Shown: piece by piece, positions 1-10,560 of the stretch
Position numbering within the stretch: position 1 is the first letter of the stretch
How the letters are laid out: each line of letters starts with the position of its first letter
Source: Trichaptum fuscoviolaceum
Taxonomy: Eukaryota; Basidiomycota; Agaricomycetes; Hymenochaetales; Trichaptaceae
Assembly (NCBI GenBank): GCA_910574455.1
Contig: CAJSYZ010000002.1
Coordinates: 3,559,671 to 3,623,670 of the forward strand
Length of the DNA stretch: 64,000 bases
Direction: 5' to 3'
The notes under the pieces: model-generated
What the model was told of the DNA's origin: nothing
What the model saw: only the letters and a program-made list of their open reading frames with translations
The model's database searches: none
Position numbers and translations under genes: made by a program

Positions 1-1567
1 CCGCGTGCGATAAGACACCACGAAGCGCGTCAAGGAACTCGATAGCCGTGTCCGGTAGATTCATCACAAAATGCGCTATACGATTCCGACCTGGCAGAGT
101 AGCGGGCTCCGATATCTCGCCTGAATGTTTTGTTTCGGCATCCTCTGAGTGGTCGCTCGCAAGTCGCTTGTTTCTCTCCACTTTCTTCTGGCGTTTGCTC
201 GATTTGGGTCCGAGATAGGGTAGAAACGGATTGTCAAATGCACGCTTAAAGGCGGCACGAATAAAATCGCGGCCGTCTTCACAGAAGACTCGAGTGTTAT
301 CGGAAACCTATCAGTGCTTTAGTTCAGTTCAGTCCAGTTCAGTCGGAATGCGGTTCCTTACTCACGTTGTTGTCTGCTACATTCTTTTTCATCCACTTGA
401 AGCTGTTCGGATTCAGGTCGTTTGCCAGAACGGCACAACCCCTTTTAGCAGCCGGAATCGCGAATGGGCCAACGCCAGCGAAGACGTCCGCAATGATTCC
501 ATCCTCGGCCTTGAAAAGTTGCACGAGTCGCTCATGCTCGGTATGCAACCGAGAATTCCAGTATACCTCCCTGAAGTCAAACGTGAATCGACAATCGGAC
601 TCGTGCTGAGCATGGACGCTCAATCAATCAGCCGTATACCAATACAACGAATTCCACACTCACGTGTTGCACGACGAAATCAGGCTCTCCGGCAATAAGC
701 TCCATATCAAAGAACCGGAATTGATTATGAATGTTGTCGAGTTTGTTGACGACTGTTCTGATCTTCTTGTTTTTCTATAAAAAGGATCAGACGTACAAGC
801 TGCGACAATATGGGAAAGATCGTACATCCATAACAACTTGGCCGATGATATTTTTAAACGGAAGATATTCGTCTCTTAGATTGAAATGTGCTTGCGAGAC
901 ATCAAACCTCCATCAATCAGCTTGGTGAGATACCACATACCCAGATGCCCGGTAATCGCAAAACCTGTGGGAGATCCATCGCACAATTCTTCAGGTAAAA
1001 TTGCTTGGAGGATCTCATCTGATGGGGTGTTGCTCAGCCGTCATGAAGCCAAAAATTATGAATTTCCTACCAGCAGTCCAGTAATCATACTCTAGCTGAA
1101 CGTCGTGAGTCGTAAAGGATGCCCCTTCCTTGGTGAGGTATTCGACGGCTTGTTCCGGCAAGTGATCTATCTTGAAATGTTAACGATGCTCAGCGAAACG
1201 TACAAGGGGAAGAATAGAGTACCATGGCATGTATCGCTTACCTTTGGTTTGTGAGCCTAGGAGCACAAGACGCTCTGCTGTTTGTCCAGCTTCATCACTA
1301 ACAGGAATAACACTCCGCAATTTAGGGAGGTCAAGGATGACCCTGGTAACAATCAACTCTTTAGCACCCGAGTGGAGCTCTACCTGAGATAACATACCTC
1401 TTTAACTCCCCGGCCTTAAGAAAGGCACCTGTTTTAGCAGCTGGTATTCGAGCTGCAACGACCGGCAAAGTCTTCCGGAACAGCTCCCTGTTGATGGAAG
1501 AGGTGCCTGCTGCGATAGGATGCCTTGGCGGAGATGTATCGAGCACTCGTAAAGACGAAGAAGCCAT
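1..1567 (-). CDS. TRM5: tRNA (guanine37-N1)-methyltransferase Trm5, 3' end cut by window
   Basis: Trm5 uses S-adenosylmethionine to methylate N1 of guanosine 37 next to the anticodon, in the cytosol/nucleus and in mitochondria, preventing frameshifting. The gene reads right to left through at least six exons. The start at 1567 opens with [14 protein letters not shown] and continues into the conserved [13 protein letters not shown] block. Later exons give [13 protein letters not shown], the LRDEYLPFK and IIGQVVMD stretch, [12 protein letters not shown], the methyltransferase core [18 protein letters not shown] and LANDLNPNS. The last visible exon carries [16 protein letters not shown], near the usual C-terminus, so only a short end lies outside the window. 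Introns are about 39-60 bases with GT...AG borders. It is head-to-head with the Scn1 gene at a spacing of 209 bases, which probably holds a shared promoter. Family identity is very secure; exact exon borders are by eye. Confidence 0.95.
321..345. repeat. AGTTC-type pentamer tandem repeat in a TRM5 intron
   Basis: Five imperfect 5-base units (agttc, agttc, agtcc, agttc, agtcg) lie inside what I read as the last visible intron of TRM5. No function is implied. Confidence 0.6.
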
Positions 1568-1776
1568 ATCTGATATCCGTCGAGCAGTGCAATGTGTATG
1601 GGATGGGGATAGCAAAAGCTTTGACAGAGAAGTAAAAAACATATACACGGTGTGTTGATGACTCGATGGGAGTCGTTGAGATATATATTTGATGCGTCGC
1701 GTGCAGACTGATTTGGGATGCCGTGACATACCACGAATCGTTCCGTTTGTTTCCCTCCTTGACACTCACCACATCT

Positions 1777-2965
1777 ATGCAACCTCTACCATCGAAAGAT
1801 GTTCTTAAGCATATCGTTGACGTGCATTGCCATCCAACGGACTCCGAAATACCGGAGGAGGTAATGCACTCGTTGCCCATCACCATCTGTGCCATGGCCA
1901 CTCGTCCTTCAGATCAATCAAGAGTGGCTGGCTTGGCTAGGTCTAATCCTCAGCAAGTCGTTCCTTGCTTCGGTTAGTCAATGGGCTCATCGTCAGGCGA
2001 GAAATCTCTAAGATTGCAGCTGTTGTTGGATAGGCTACCATCCATGGTTTGCTCACTGGATATCCATTACGGGCAGTCAATCAGCACCACCTAAAGAACA
2101 ACATTACAGGTCACTCTTCCACCTCGAAACATCAGGAGAGGAACCGGAGTCGGAATCTGACGCTAAGCTGCAGGCTTTTGCGAGGCTTCTGCCTTCTTTA
2201 CCAGACCCTATTCCTCTGGCGGACTGCCTATCAGCTATACGAAGCAACTTTGAACAATTTCCAGAGGCCATGCTGGGTGAAATAGGTTTGGATCGATCAG
2301 CTCGCGTTCCCTTCGATTATCGGGAAGAACGGCGAGAAATATCTCCTTTCAGTGCCCCCTTCGAGCACCAACTAGCACTTGTGGAGGCGCAGCTGGACCT
2401 TGCTATTGAAATGGGCCGAAACGTCAGTTTTCATAGCGTCAAATCTCAGAAGGCGACTGTCGATCTACTGGCACGCCTTAAGGACAAACATGGTCCCAAA
2501 TGGATCCAAATCAGTCTGGATCTCCATAGCTGTGGGCTCAGTCCCGAAACATGGTGTGATATCGAGGTACTGGCTGTTTTCTTTGCATTCACCAATTCAC
2601 CTCCACAGTATGCACTTACGTAGGAGCACTAGAAAGCACACGTTAACGTGTTTCTGTCTCTATCCACAGCAATCAACGGGCGCTCTCCTATGCACAAGAA
2701 GTTAATCGCTGCCGCCTCTCCAGACCGCCTGCTTGCTGAGTCGGACATACATGAAATTGGCCAATGCACCGAGAGAACGTGGGACATGCTTTGCACTATA
2801 GCGGAGGTCAGGGGCTGGCATCTAGAAGACGAATGGGAAGCAGACTTGCAAGAAGACTGCTGGGGTGCTGTGCGCAAGCTTGAATCAAACTGGATCAGAT
2901 TCCGCCGGGCTGGCCATATCCCAAAGTTGGGAAATGCCCGGAAGAATGTTGCGAGGGAGAAATAG
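1777..2965 (+). CDS. scn1: Scn1/TatD-family metal-dependent hydrolase (Cut9-interacting protein type)
   Basis: A TatD-like amidohydrolase-fold protein; the fission yeast relative Scn1 was described as interacting with the anaphase-promoting complex subunit Cut9, while the TatD family proper are metal-dependent DNases. Three exons: 1777-1972, 2034-2566 and 2633-2965. The metal-binding HxH motif is in DVHCHPTDSE near residue 17. After splicing, CFGYHPWFAHWIS matches the family's C-[FY]-G-x-H-P block. LGEIGLDR supplies the conserved Glu, HSCGLSPETW the next histidine, and LLAESDIH the late acidic residue. Intron 2 (2567-2632) joins DIE to KAHVNVFLSLS cleanly. The metal ligands I would expect appear to be kept. 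Promoter likely shared with TRM5 (minus strand). The substrate in this fungus is unknown. Confidence 0.9.
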
Positions 2966-3397
2966 GCCCGTCCTTATGTCAAAGTCTAACGGCTCCAGTC
3001 CTATCTTCGAGGGGGCCTGAGGGATTAAAGCGCTTTGATTTCGCTCGGCTACATACATCATAGATATGTACTTCTAATATAAATTCTTCATCAGGTACTT
3101 TGACGACTTTGCAGTTATCCAGTTTCGTTCAAAAGGTATACAGGCACATACTTGAGTTTTGGAGGATAATAAGCTCCTTAGGCGTGTTGTATTGTCGACT
3201 CGTAGAAAGAGATATGACTGTACTATGTAGTAGCAAGTTCATTTGTAAATCGAGTCTGCCAAACTTGGGAGTTGAATGGGCGATCTTTGTGTCCCTGATT
3301 TATGTGAACGCACCATGATGGAATGCCTCGTGTACACCTTCCATAGCGTTTCCTCAACTTCAAACATCCAACCCTATATGTTCAATCTGAACAAGCT
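2966..3397. other. Intergenic, tandem-gene spacer
   Basis: About 430 bases between the Scn1 stop and the BTB-protein ATG. It should hold the Scn1 3' UTR and the BTB promoter. No ORF with recognisable similarity is seen. Confidence 0.6.
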
Positions 3398-4481
3398 ATG
3401 AGCGGACGCGAACCTATTTCAGCGCCATCAATGTCAGCAGCGAGCGTGCTGGCCTCAGGGGTGGACAAATATCACACTGAATTCAACTCACAGACCGCCG
3501 ACTTTGTTGTTCGTTCTTGCGATGGTGTCCGCTTCAAATGCCACCGACTCTTTCTTCAAGAGTCCTCGCCTGTCTTTCGGACGATGCTGAGCCTCCCCCA
3601 GCCAGTATCTCATGGCTCATCGTCCACAGCTTTAGGCGACGGAGCTGCCAAAATCCCATCCATCGACTTGCCAGAGGACAGCACGACATTGGAGATCCTC
3701 CTGCGCATGATTTACCCCACGACCCAACCCACGATTGAGTCCACTCACGCCCTCGCATCCGCCTTCTTCGCTGCAGAGAAGTACGATATGGCTGGTGTCA
3801 TCTCTACTTTGAGACTTCACATGCGCGACGAACGCTTCATAGCGGAGAACCCAGTACATATCTTCGCCCTCGCCTGTCGATTCGGCTTCGTCCAAGAAGC
3901 AAAAGCAGCCTCCCGCGCGACGTTAACAGTCGACATCCACGACCCGAATAACACAGAAGTGTTTCAGCAAACAGGGTTCAAGGTCATGGACCTCATATCG
4001 CTTCATTCACTTCGACATCGGCGAATTGACGGCGTGCGGGAGTTTTTGGACGGTGACCGCTTCGAGGGCAATGCGGCAGACTTCACTTGCGTGACATGCG
4101 ACAAGAAGCTCAACGACATAACTTGGCCGTTGTTGAAAGCAAGCATAGTGAAGGAGCTGTATCGCCGACCTCTTGGGGACACGATTTTTGCGCCGGAATT
4201 TCTAAAGTCTAGTGCAATACAATCCTTCATCAACAGCAAGTGTGAAGAGTGCCAGGAGAGGCTGATATATGAAAAGGGGAAGACTCTCGCAATGATATGC
4301 GAATTCTTAAGGTCCCTGCCAGAATCTATCGATATCAGTTCGTCAATATTCTGTACGACCGGAGATGACCTGATGCTAACATCCGCAATTCATTTTCAGG
4401 CAAATGACATATGAATCTGGAAACCAGTTAACTTCATTATTCGAGTATTGCCAAGAGATCTGGGTTTGGCGATTATCGTAG
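3398..4481 (+). CDS. BTB/POZ domain protein
   Basis: A member of the very large agaricomycete family of BTB proteins, some of which act as adaptors for cullin-3 ubiquitin ligases; the partner here is unknown. The BTB fold spans roughly residues 25-150: TADFVVRSCDGVRFKCHRLF, then SPVFRTMLSLP, then IDLPEDSTTLEILLRMIYP. Two CxxC pairs follow (CVTCDKKL near residue 230 and CEECQERL near 280), suggesting a zinc-binding C-terminal part. The uninterrupted reading frame stops at 4414, but I prefer a final intron at 4342-4399: it has a GT donor, a branch-point-like GCTAAC at 4375-4380 and a CAG acceptor, and it extends the protein in frame to end EYCQEIWVWRLS at 4481. The alternative without the intron gives a 338-residue protein. 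Confidence 0.85.
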
Positions 4482-4715
4482 GCATCGTACTCACTAATTA
4501 ATTCTCTTTCTTGAAATGTATTCATTTATTCATTGTATAAAAGTGTACGATTTGGGATGGGAATTATGTAAATATATGTATCATTGGATGAAGATACAGG
4601 AAGGCGTAGAGAACAAGATAGAAAAGGCTATGTAGAACGTCAAGTCTCGAAAAAACAACATTAATTATCAACACTCCTGAAGGTGCCAGTTTCATTCCAA
4701 GTGAGATGTCTGTAA

Positions 4716-5590
4716 TCAGACAGTATTCACAAGCGGTCCTCTGAAACCATCGCCGCGACGGCTCGAGACGACACCTCGGAAGATTACAACGAATAATGCA
4801 AGTGTGATGAACACCCTGCATTGAGAGGATATATATATATCAGTGTACAATCTCTGAGAGCGGATGAAGAATACGGACCAAACAACCCAGGCGAATCCTT
4901 TTAGTGGGAGAATGTCAATCATTGAGCCGTTCCGTATCAATACTAAGTTTACACTCACCCATTTCGGCATTCAACTGGTTGCAATATGGCAAGTTGAAGT
5001 CAATGTTACTGATTGGTTTCACTTTCAGATGCTAGATGTATCAGCAATAACACATAAACTCACCTGCAATCATAGCCACCTCCGAGGGCAGCCGTGATAC
5101 TCGCTGCACCCGCTGTCCAGAATATCCATGTTACGATGAGGCTGTGAGAGTGGATAAAAGAGTTAAATGCAGTCGGCTGGGTTGAAAGTATCACACTGAC
5201 AATAATCCATGGGATCCAACGCTCGTTAAGACGGATCCGCCTGCAGAATGCAGGAAGAGGATAAGGTACATTGCACAGAAAAGTACAGTCCACCATGAGG
5301 TGAATGTGAGGAAGCGGGTGCGGTCGCGGACGGAAGTAGAAAGGTAGTTGTGATGTTGGTTGAACCTAGTAGTGAGCCATGTTGCAATTGCACCCTATAA
5401 AGTTAGCGAGATTTAGTTTATTTCAGCCTCATGGACGGTAGTGTTGCGCCTTACTTCGATAATCGCGAAGAAGACTATGAGACCAAAGATAACTAGAAGC
5501 AGCAAATGCAATCAGTCAGTGCTGTGAAAATTCGCCAGTAAACCAAGACTGACCTGGGTGGCCCCTGCGGATAGTGTTGTCAAAAGCCAT
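4716..5590 (-). CDS. MARVEL-like four-helix membrane protein
   Basis: A small integral membrane protein with the MARVEL-type layout of four transmembrane helices, a family linked to membrane apposition and trafficking. Start at 5590 (MAFDNTIRRGHP). After the first intron comes the first hydrophobic helix (FGLIVFFAII), then WLTTRFNQHHNYLSTSVRDR, a family-typical loop, then FTSWWTVLFCAMYLILFLHS as helix two. The next exon holds WIFWTAGAASITAALGGGYDC as helix three, and the final exons give GFAWVVWSVFF and FITLALFVVIFRGV as helix four with a short basic cytosolic tail ending LVNTV. At least five short introns are implied. No catalytic residues are expected. The specific role is unknown. It is tail-to-tail with the BTB gene. 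Confidence 0.8.
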
Positions 5591-5960
5591 TGTATAGTCG
5601 TGAAGAGCGTGAAGTCGTAAGGCGGGCAGGAGGTAAAGCAGTAGTGGTACGGAGGAAAGAGGAGAATGGAAGAGTGAGTCTGAGTCGGAATGGGCTGACA
5701 CTTATGAGGCGCGGCGGGCACAGAAGATCGACCCACCCGGTGTAATCTGCAATTGGCCAATTCAGGTCAACGCTAGTGACGTCAGCGGAGAGCACCCTAA
5801 CCGGAACCATCATTACTTTCTCATCAGCTCCCGCTGGACTGCCTGGATGCATAGTCATCATAGACCTACGTCTGAGAATTATACAGTTCTATTGTACAAT
5901 ACACAAGATATACAGTCATAGTCGTGAGAGTCGTAATCCAACATAAGTCCTACGAATCAG
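5591..5960. other. Intergenic between two minus-strand genes
   Basis: 370 bases that should contain the MARVEL-gene promoter and the LysM-gene 3' UTR. The short overlapping reading frames here are C/T-rich and look like untranslated sequence. Confidence 0.55.
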
Positions 5961-6674
5961 TCAGTCGACAACAGGCACGCAAACCTTTACGCCGGGCCTC
6001 AGTGCAGAACAATCGAGGCCAGGGTTGGCAGCGCGAAGAGTGTCAACCGATGTGCCATAGTCCTTCGCAATGGCCCAGCAAGTATCACCCAACTTGATTT
6101 CGTAGGGCTTGTTATGCTCCGGGCATGTCATAGGCGACGGGCTAAGGAAGGAAGGGTGGAGGAGCCGGAATACGAGCAGAAGAATGACACAGATTATTAG
6201 AAAGAAGGGAAGTATATGACGCCACGCTTCTCTGTTGCGATCGCGCGGAGTCTGGGCCTAATTCCAATTATTAGGGACAAAGGACGAATAGAAAATTTAC
6301 TGCACTCACATTTCCCGCACTCAATGGTTGGTAGCCATCTGCCCTCGTAGGAGCTGATGCCTCTAAGTCTGTGGTTGTGGAACGAGCTTCGCCAACTAAT
6401 AGTCCGGACAAAATAAAGAAATCAAAACACTGCACGGTGTTAAGGACGGTTGTGCGTACCTCTCCTCAACTCGCCAAATTCTTGACCTTCAGAACCTTCC
6501 CAGAAATCCCCATTCTGATCCACATACGAGTATTTCTGAGTATCTGCATCATACCCTACACGCTTCATTCCATCTGGAAGGCGATATTCATCCTGGTAAT
6601 GGACGTAAATTAGGCTACTTTCGATAACAGACACCTAAAGGACACACTTCGTCGTACTGCGTCCAGCGGCCCAT
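5961..6674 (-). CDS. Type II membrane protein with one extracytoplasmic LysM domain
   Basis: LysM modules bind N-acetylglucosamine polymers such as chitin. The start at 6674 gives MGRWTQYDE, spliced to an acidic/aromatic segment DEYRLPDGMKRVGYDADTQK followed by YVDQNGDFWEGSEGQEFGEL. A linker (ADGYQPLSAGN) leads to one hydrophobic helix, HILPFFLIICVILLLVFRLL, preceded by basic residues (RDRNREAW), so the N-terminus is probably cytosolic. The C-terminal LysM is complete: MTCPEHNKPYEIKLGDTCWA, then IAKDYGTSVDTLRAANPGLD and CSALRPGVKVCVPVVD, with cysteines at the usual fungal positions. Stop at 5961-5963. This differs from secreted LysM effectors, which have a signal peptide rather than a cytosolic head. 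It could be a wall-sensing or wall-tethering protein (inference). Confidence 0.85.
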
Positions 6675-7020
6675 AGTTTCTGACGGGTCACAGTAGGTCG
6701 AGTTCTTACAGAGCCCTGGGACGAGTTGGAAGGCAATGAAGATGGGAGGAATGGAGTGAAAAGGAAGTGATGTGGCCTAACCATGCCACTGACACACTTA
6801 AGTATAGACCTTACTTACGGCCGTCTTCCTCCGGGAATAAATGTGCCTACTATTGTTTCTTACGTAATACTACTACTAGTAACCGCCCAACCTGAAACTC
6901 GCGGGCGAATATCGAGACGAGAAAGAACTTCAAGTTGTTTTGGTCTTCGCTTTGGCACATCAGATATCTGTTATTTGCACACTATACATATCTATCGCTC
7001 AGCCGACACCCAGAGCTATC
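6675..7020. promoter_or_regulatory. Divergent promoter region, LysM gene / U1A gene
   Basis: 346 bases separate two divergent start codons (6674 minus, 7021 plus). It must contain both promoters. I can point to no specific element. Confidence 0.5.
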
Positions 7021-8201
7021 ATGGCTGAACAAATGCAAGGCGTTCTCCCCGCCTCAGCAATTCAGTCGTCTGTGTCGCCTGAACTGGCAGTCGTGGCCCC
7101 GGCACCCGTTAATCCTTCTGCTACGCCTGCAGCAGAAAATATCCAGTCACCCGCTTCAGCGCCTCCTGAGCAAGTCTCTGAGACTCTCTACATCCAAAAT
7201 CTTAACGAGAGAGTGAAGCTTGATGGTAAAACCTCTTTTGATACTTCTCATACTGCCTGCGAGCTCACAGAGATGATACTCAACAGTGATGAAGCAGACG
7301 CTCCGATCGCTCTTTAAAAACTACGGAGAAGTGCTCGATGTCGTGGCCCACAGCAACTTGAGGATGCGAGGACAGGCATTCGTATCGTTTGCAGACAAGG
7401 ACATTGCCAAGAAGGCGCAACGAGAGGTCAACAGGTTCCCCCTGTACTCAAAACCCATGGTGCGTCTATTTCCTTCCAAACCGGAAGAACATGATTCTAA
7501 TCGTACACATATTATACTAGCAAATCTCGTTCGCCAAAAATCGGTCAGACGCGGTGGTGAAGAAGTTAGATGCCGAGCATTTTGATCAACATAAATCTGC
7601 ACGTGCGGAAAACAAAAGTACGTTCTTCCCTCCTCGCGAGCCGCTCCCTGGCATGACTCACATTATGTCTGGCAGAGCAAACCCGGTATACCAATCCGAT
7701 CAAGAGGAAATTCAGGGCGAAGCGTATGGCAGCCGAAAGTGCGTGCATGTTGTTCTTTTATCACGTACGACCTACTAATTTTCGTCAAACAGTGGAAGGC
7801 GCTGCAGCGCCTGCGCCGAAGCGACCCGCCGTCCAAATGCCGGACGAGTACCTACCACCAAACAAGATTCTCTTCTTACAAAACTTGCCGGAGAGTGTCA
7901 CGAAGGACCAACTCATGGCATTATTCTCTCAGTACGTCTCCTTGCTCATTTACGAAATTTTGGAGCTCTCTGACGTGTTTGTGTAGATACCCGAACCTGA
8001 ACGAAGTCCGTATGATACCGACGAAGAAGGACATTGCTTTCGTGGAATATATGGACGAGGGCAGCGCGACTGTGGCGAAAGATGCGTTACACAACTACAG
8101 ACTGGATGGGGAGAGCAAGATCAAAGTGAGTTGCACTTTCCACATACGCGAATTAATGCTAAAATCTTCTTTCCTTGCAGATTACTTTCGCAAGAAAATA
8201 A
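7021..8201 (+). CDS. U1A/U2B''-type snRNP protein with two RRMs
   Basis: A spliceosomal RNA-binding protein of the U1A/U2B'' (Drosophila SNF) family, which binds U1 and/or U2 snRNA hairpins in the nucleus. Start at 7021 with an Ala/Pro-rich leader, then RRM1: TLYIQNLNERVKLD (RNP2), spliced to MKQTLRSLFKNYGEVLDVVA, then RMRGQAFVSFADK (RNP1), NRFPLYSKPM and, after an intron, QISFAKNRSDAVVKKLD. A basic stretch RYTNPIKRKFRAKR lies between the RRMs. RRM2 begins PPNKILFLQNLPESVTKDQL and ends KDIAFVEYMDEGSA, with the diagnostic C-terminus ITFARK followed by TAA at 8199-8201. Seven or so exons with short introns. Whether it serves U1, U2 or both cannot be told from sequence alone. Tail-to-tail with the oxidase gene, 110 bases apart. 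Confidence 0.95.
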
Positions 8202-8311
8202 TGTGTCATATTCTATCTTACTTTCGTGCGTTGTGCTTTTGTACGCTTTATGTATTCTACGAGCTATATATCCTTTCCATCGAAAACATCATGGTAATCA
8301 AGCTGATCTAG

Positions 8312-9876
8312 TCACAGTTGTGCCAGCAAGGATGCAACTTCCTCCGCTACACCCCATGAATTCTGGTACCCGGCGGGTCTGAAGGCAACCGAGTAAAAAC
8401 ATGAAGTTTGATGAAGAAAAACGTTCTTACCCAAATCCATACGCATGAATTACTTTGAACTGTCTCTTGGGTCTTGGCCTCTCGCCATCATTGGGCACAA
8501 GCTCGTAATCGAGCGGCAGCTGTATGGTCTCGATTTCTACTCTCGGGCCTCCCTTCCGTGCTGGCCGGAGGCCGACATTGTGACTCAGGATTGTAGTGCC
8601 TCGCGACGGCAAGAGTGCAGGAATGAGCTTCGTGCATCGCTCGAAGATTCGACGCGCGGTCCTGTGATTTACGGCCAACTCCCAGTTATCCGCTTGGAAT
8701 GTTCCGCCCAGGATCACCGAACCGTCAGGCCGAGGTATAATATACGTCGCCTCGCCTGGTTCCAAACCGTGGTCTATACGACAGTCAAATCAAGACGAAA
8801 GGAAAGCTGAAGATATAAGTTTACCTGACAGTTCACTTACACACTCCTTGACATGAGGTGCATTGACGATAACGGTCTGCCCGCGAATCGGAAATACGTT
8901 CAAATCCTCAACGCCGAGCAGTGATCTCGATCCTACAAACACGTCCAATGTTACTATCATTGTCATGTTTACAATGGTTTAGTATACCTAGACCTGTCGC
9001 ATTGATTAAAATGCTTTCATCGTCACCGTAGCCTGCGGCTTCTTCTATACTTCCTACGCTCTTCGTGATGAATGTAACTCCGCGCTGCGTAAGCTCATCT
9101 TTCATCCATCTGAGGTAACGCGCTGGCTTAGTGGAGATTGTCGTGTAGGCAAGTCCAGCTTTAGCTCCATCAGCGAGTTCTTCTTGTGAAAGATACCGAA
9201 ACTAGTATGAATCGAGTATTAATATTATGGAGAAAATTGAACTATATGCATTAACATCTGAGACGCACATCGCGAACAATGTGCTTCCACCAAAGCTTCG
9301 ATTCCACCAGAGCTTCTGGATCATAGTGAAATACCTTTGTAGGGAGTTGCTAAGAAGGAATTTAATGACACGATTCGTCACGCATGGGACATAGAACATA
9401 CCATTACGAGTCCGGAGGGTATCATCGACCAGAGTTTATCACTATGCCACCTTCAGCCAATAACTGGCGCATGCAAGATGAATGAATAAATACAATGTAT
9501 ATTTCTCCCACTTATGAATCCGCTCATCAAACAGACCGATTGGTGACCAGTTAGCACCCTGGGTAAAGATGATGGTCAGGTATGTAGGTATGTATCACAT
9601 TGAAGGGCGTAAACACACACCGCCCATGGACTAGACCAGCCTTGACTATCAAGATGTTCAGGCATATCTCGAGCGACAACTGTGATTCTGGAGTACTCGG
9701 GGTTAGCAGGTATCACTTGTTTATTAATTCGTTCTTAATTACTTGTTTAATGGGTCAAAAGACAGCTTATATGCTACAGACAGGCCAATTACCCCTGCAC
9801 CGAGCACTATAACGGAACGCTGCTTTTTGCTCCCCTCAGCGATGGAAGCCGAAGATCCAAGTGTACTGTCCATCAT
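8312..9876 (-). CDS. D-amino-acid oxidase family flavoenzyme
   Basis: FAD-dependent oxidation of D-amino acids to 2-oxo acids, ammonia and hydrogen peroxide, typically peroxisomal. Start at 9876 (MMDSTLGSS), followed by the dinucleotide-binding VIVLGAGVIGLS. Middle exons give SKLWWKHIVRDVR, LSQEELADGAKAGLAYTT, INATGLG, and LNVFPIRGQTVIVNAPH. The C-terminal half has YIIPRPDGSVILGGT and the family signature NVGLRPARKGGPRVE with its substrate-carboxylate Arg, then VIHAYGFG spliced to PAGYQNSWGVAEEVASLLAQ, stop at 8312-8314. The last residues (AQL) do not form a canonical SKL peroxisome signal. Both D-amino-acid and D-aspartate oxidases share these motifs, so specificity is open. The gene is intact as far as I can see. 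Confidence 0.9.
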
Positions 9877-10560
9877 CTTGGCGCACGATGATGGGGAGAA
9901 AAGAAGGTGCGATGATAAGCCGCCGTGACACGGAAAACGCTAACATCATGATGGTGGTGGATGGCTAACTTGAAGATGGGTGAGGCACGTGCGGGGAACG
10001 CGGCTTGCGTGTCGTATCGAGTCGCTGAGATTGAACTTAATAATAACCTACTTACTTGAGTGTAAACCCTTGTAAACCTTCTCCAAACAATGCACATTGC
10101 AGACTATTACATTATTGTTGAATGCATTGGAGAGCTCCAGTTACTCTAGTTTAGCATATTTATTCATGATCGCATGCGAGGCATACATATATGGTCTACG
10201 TAACGGATGTGATGTTGTACAATATGTGCAGGTATGTGCAGGTCGTGAAGTACAGTGAACGACACGAGGACGTGTCGATGGGAGGTGGTACAAATGGTAT
10301 AAGGTGATATGGGATAGTTGAATCGATAGCATCGGCGAGCGTTACAAACGCTCAATATGAACAAGGAAGGAACGAATAATAGGAATTAAAAGGGACATGT
10401 GAAACGACAATAACAATACAGCTTCGAAATCGAAGATCAAGGTGAAGGGAAAAAGAGAGAGCATGATTATCCCCATAAAGTGAGTTTGGTGAGCTCCAGG
10501 TCACCCGATCCATAGTGTCCTGAATTGGCCACGAAAAGAGCACCTATCTTTGTCCCTACA
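9877..10560. other. Intergenic, no gene seen
   Basis: About 680 bases between two minus-strand genes, containing the oxidase promoter and the downstream gene's 3' region. The part around 10140-10560 is AT-rich with a short duplicated 'gtgcaggt' motif near 10229-10243. No coding signal is supported. Confidence 0.5.
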
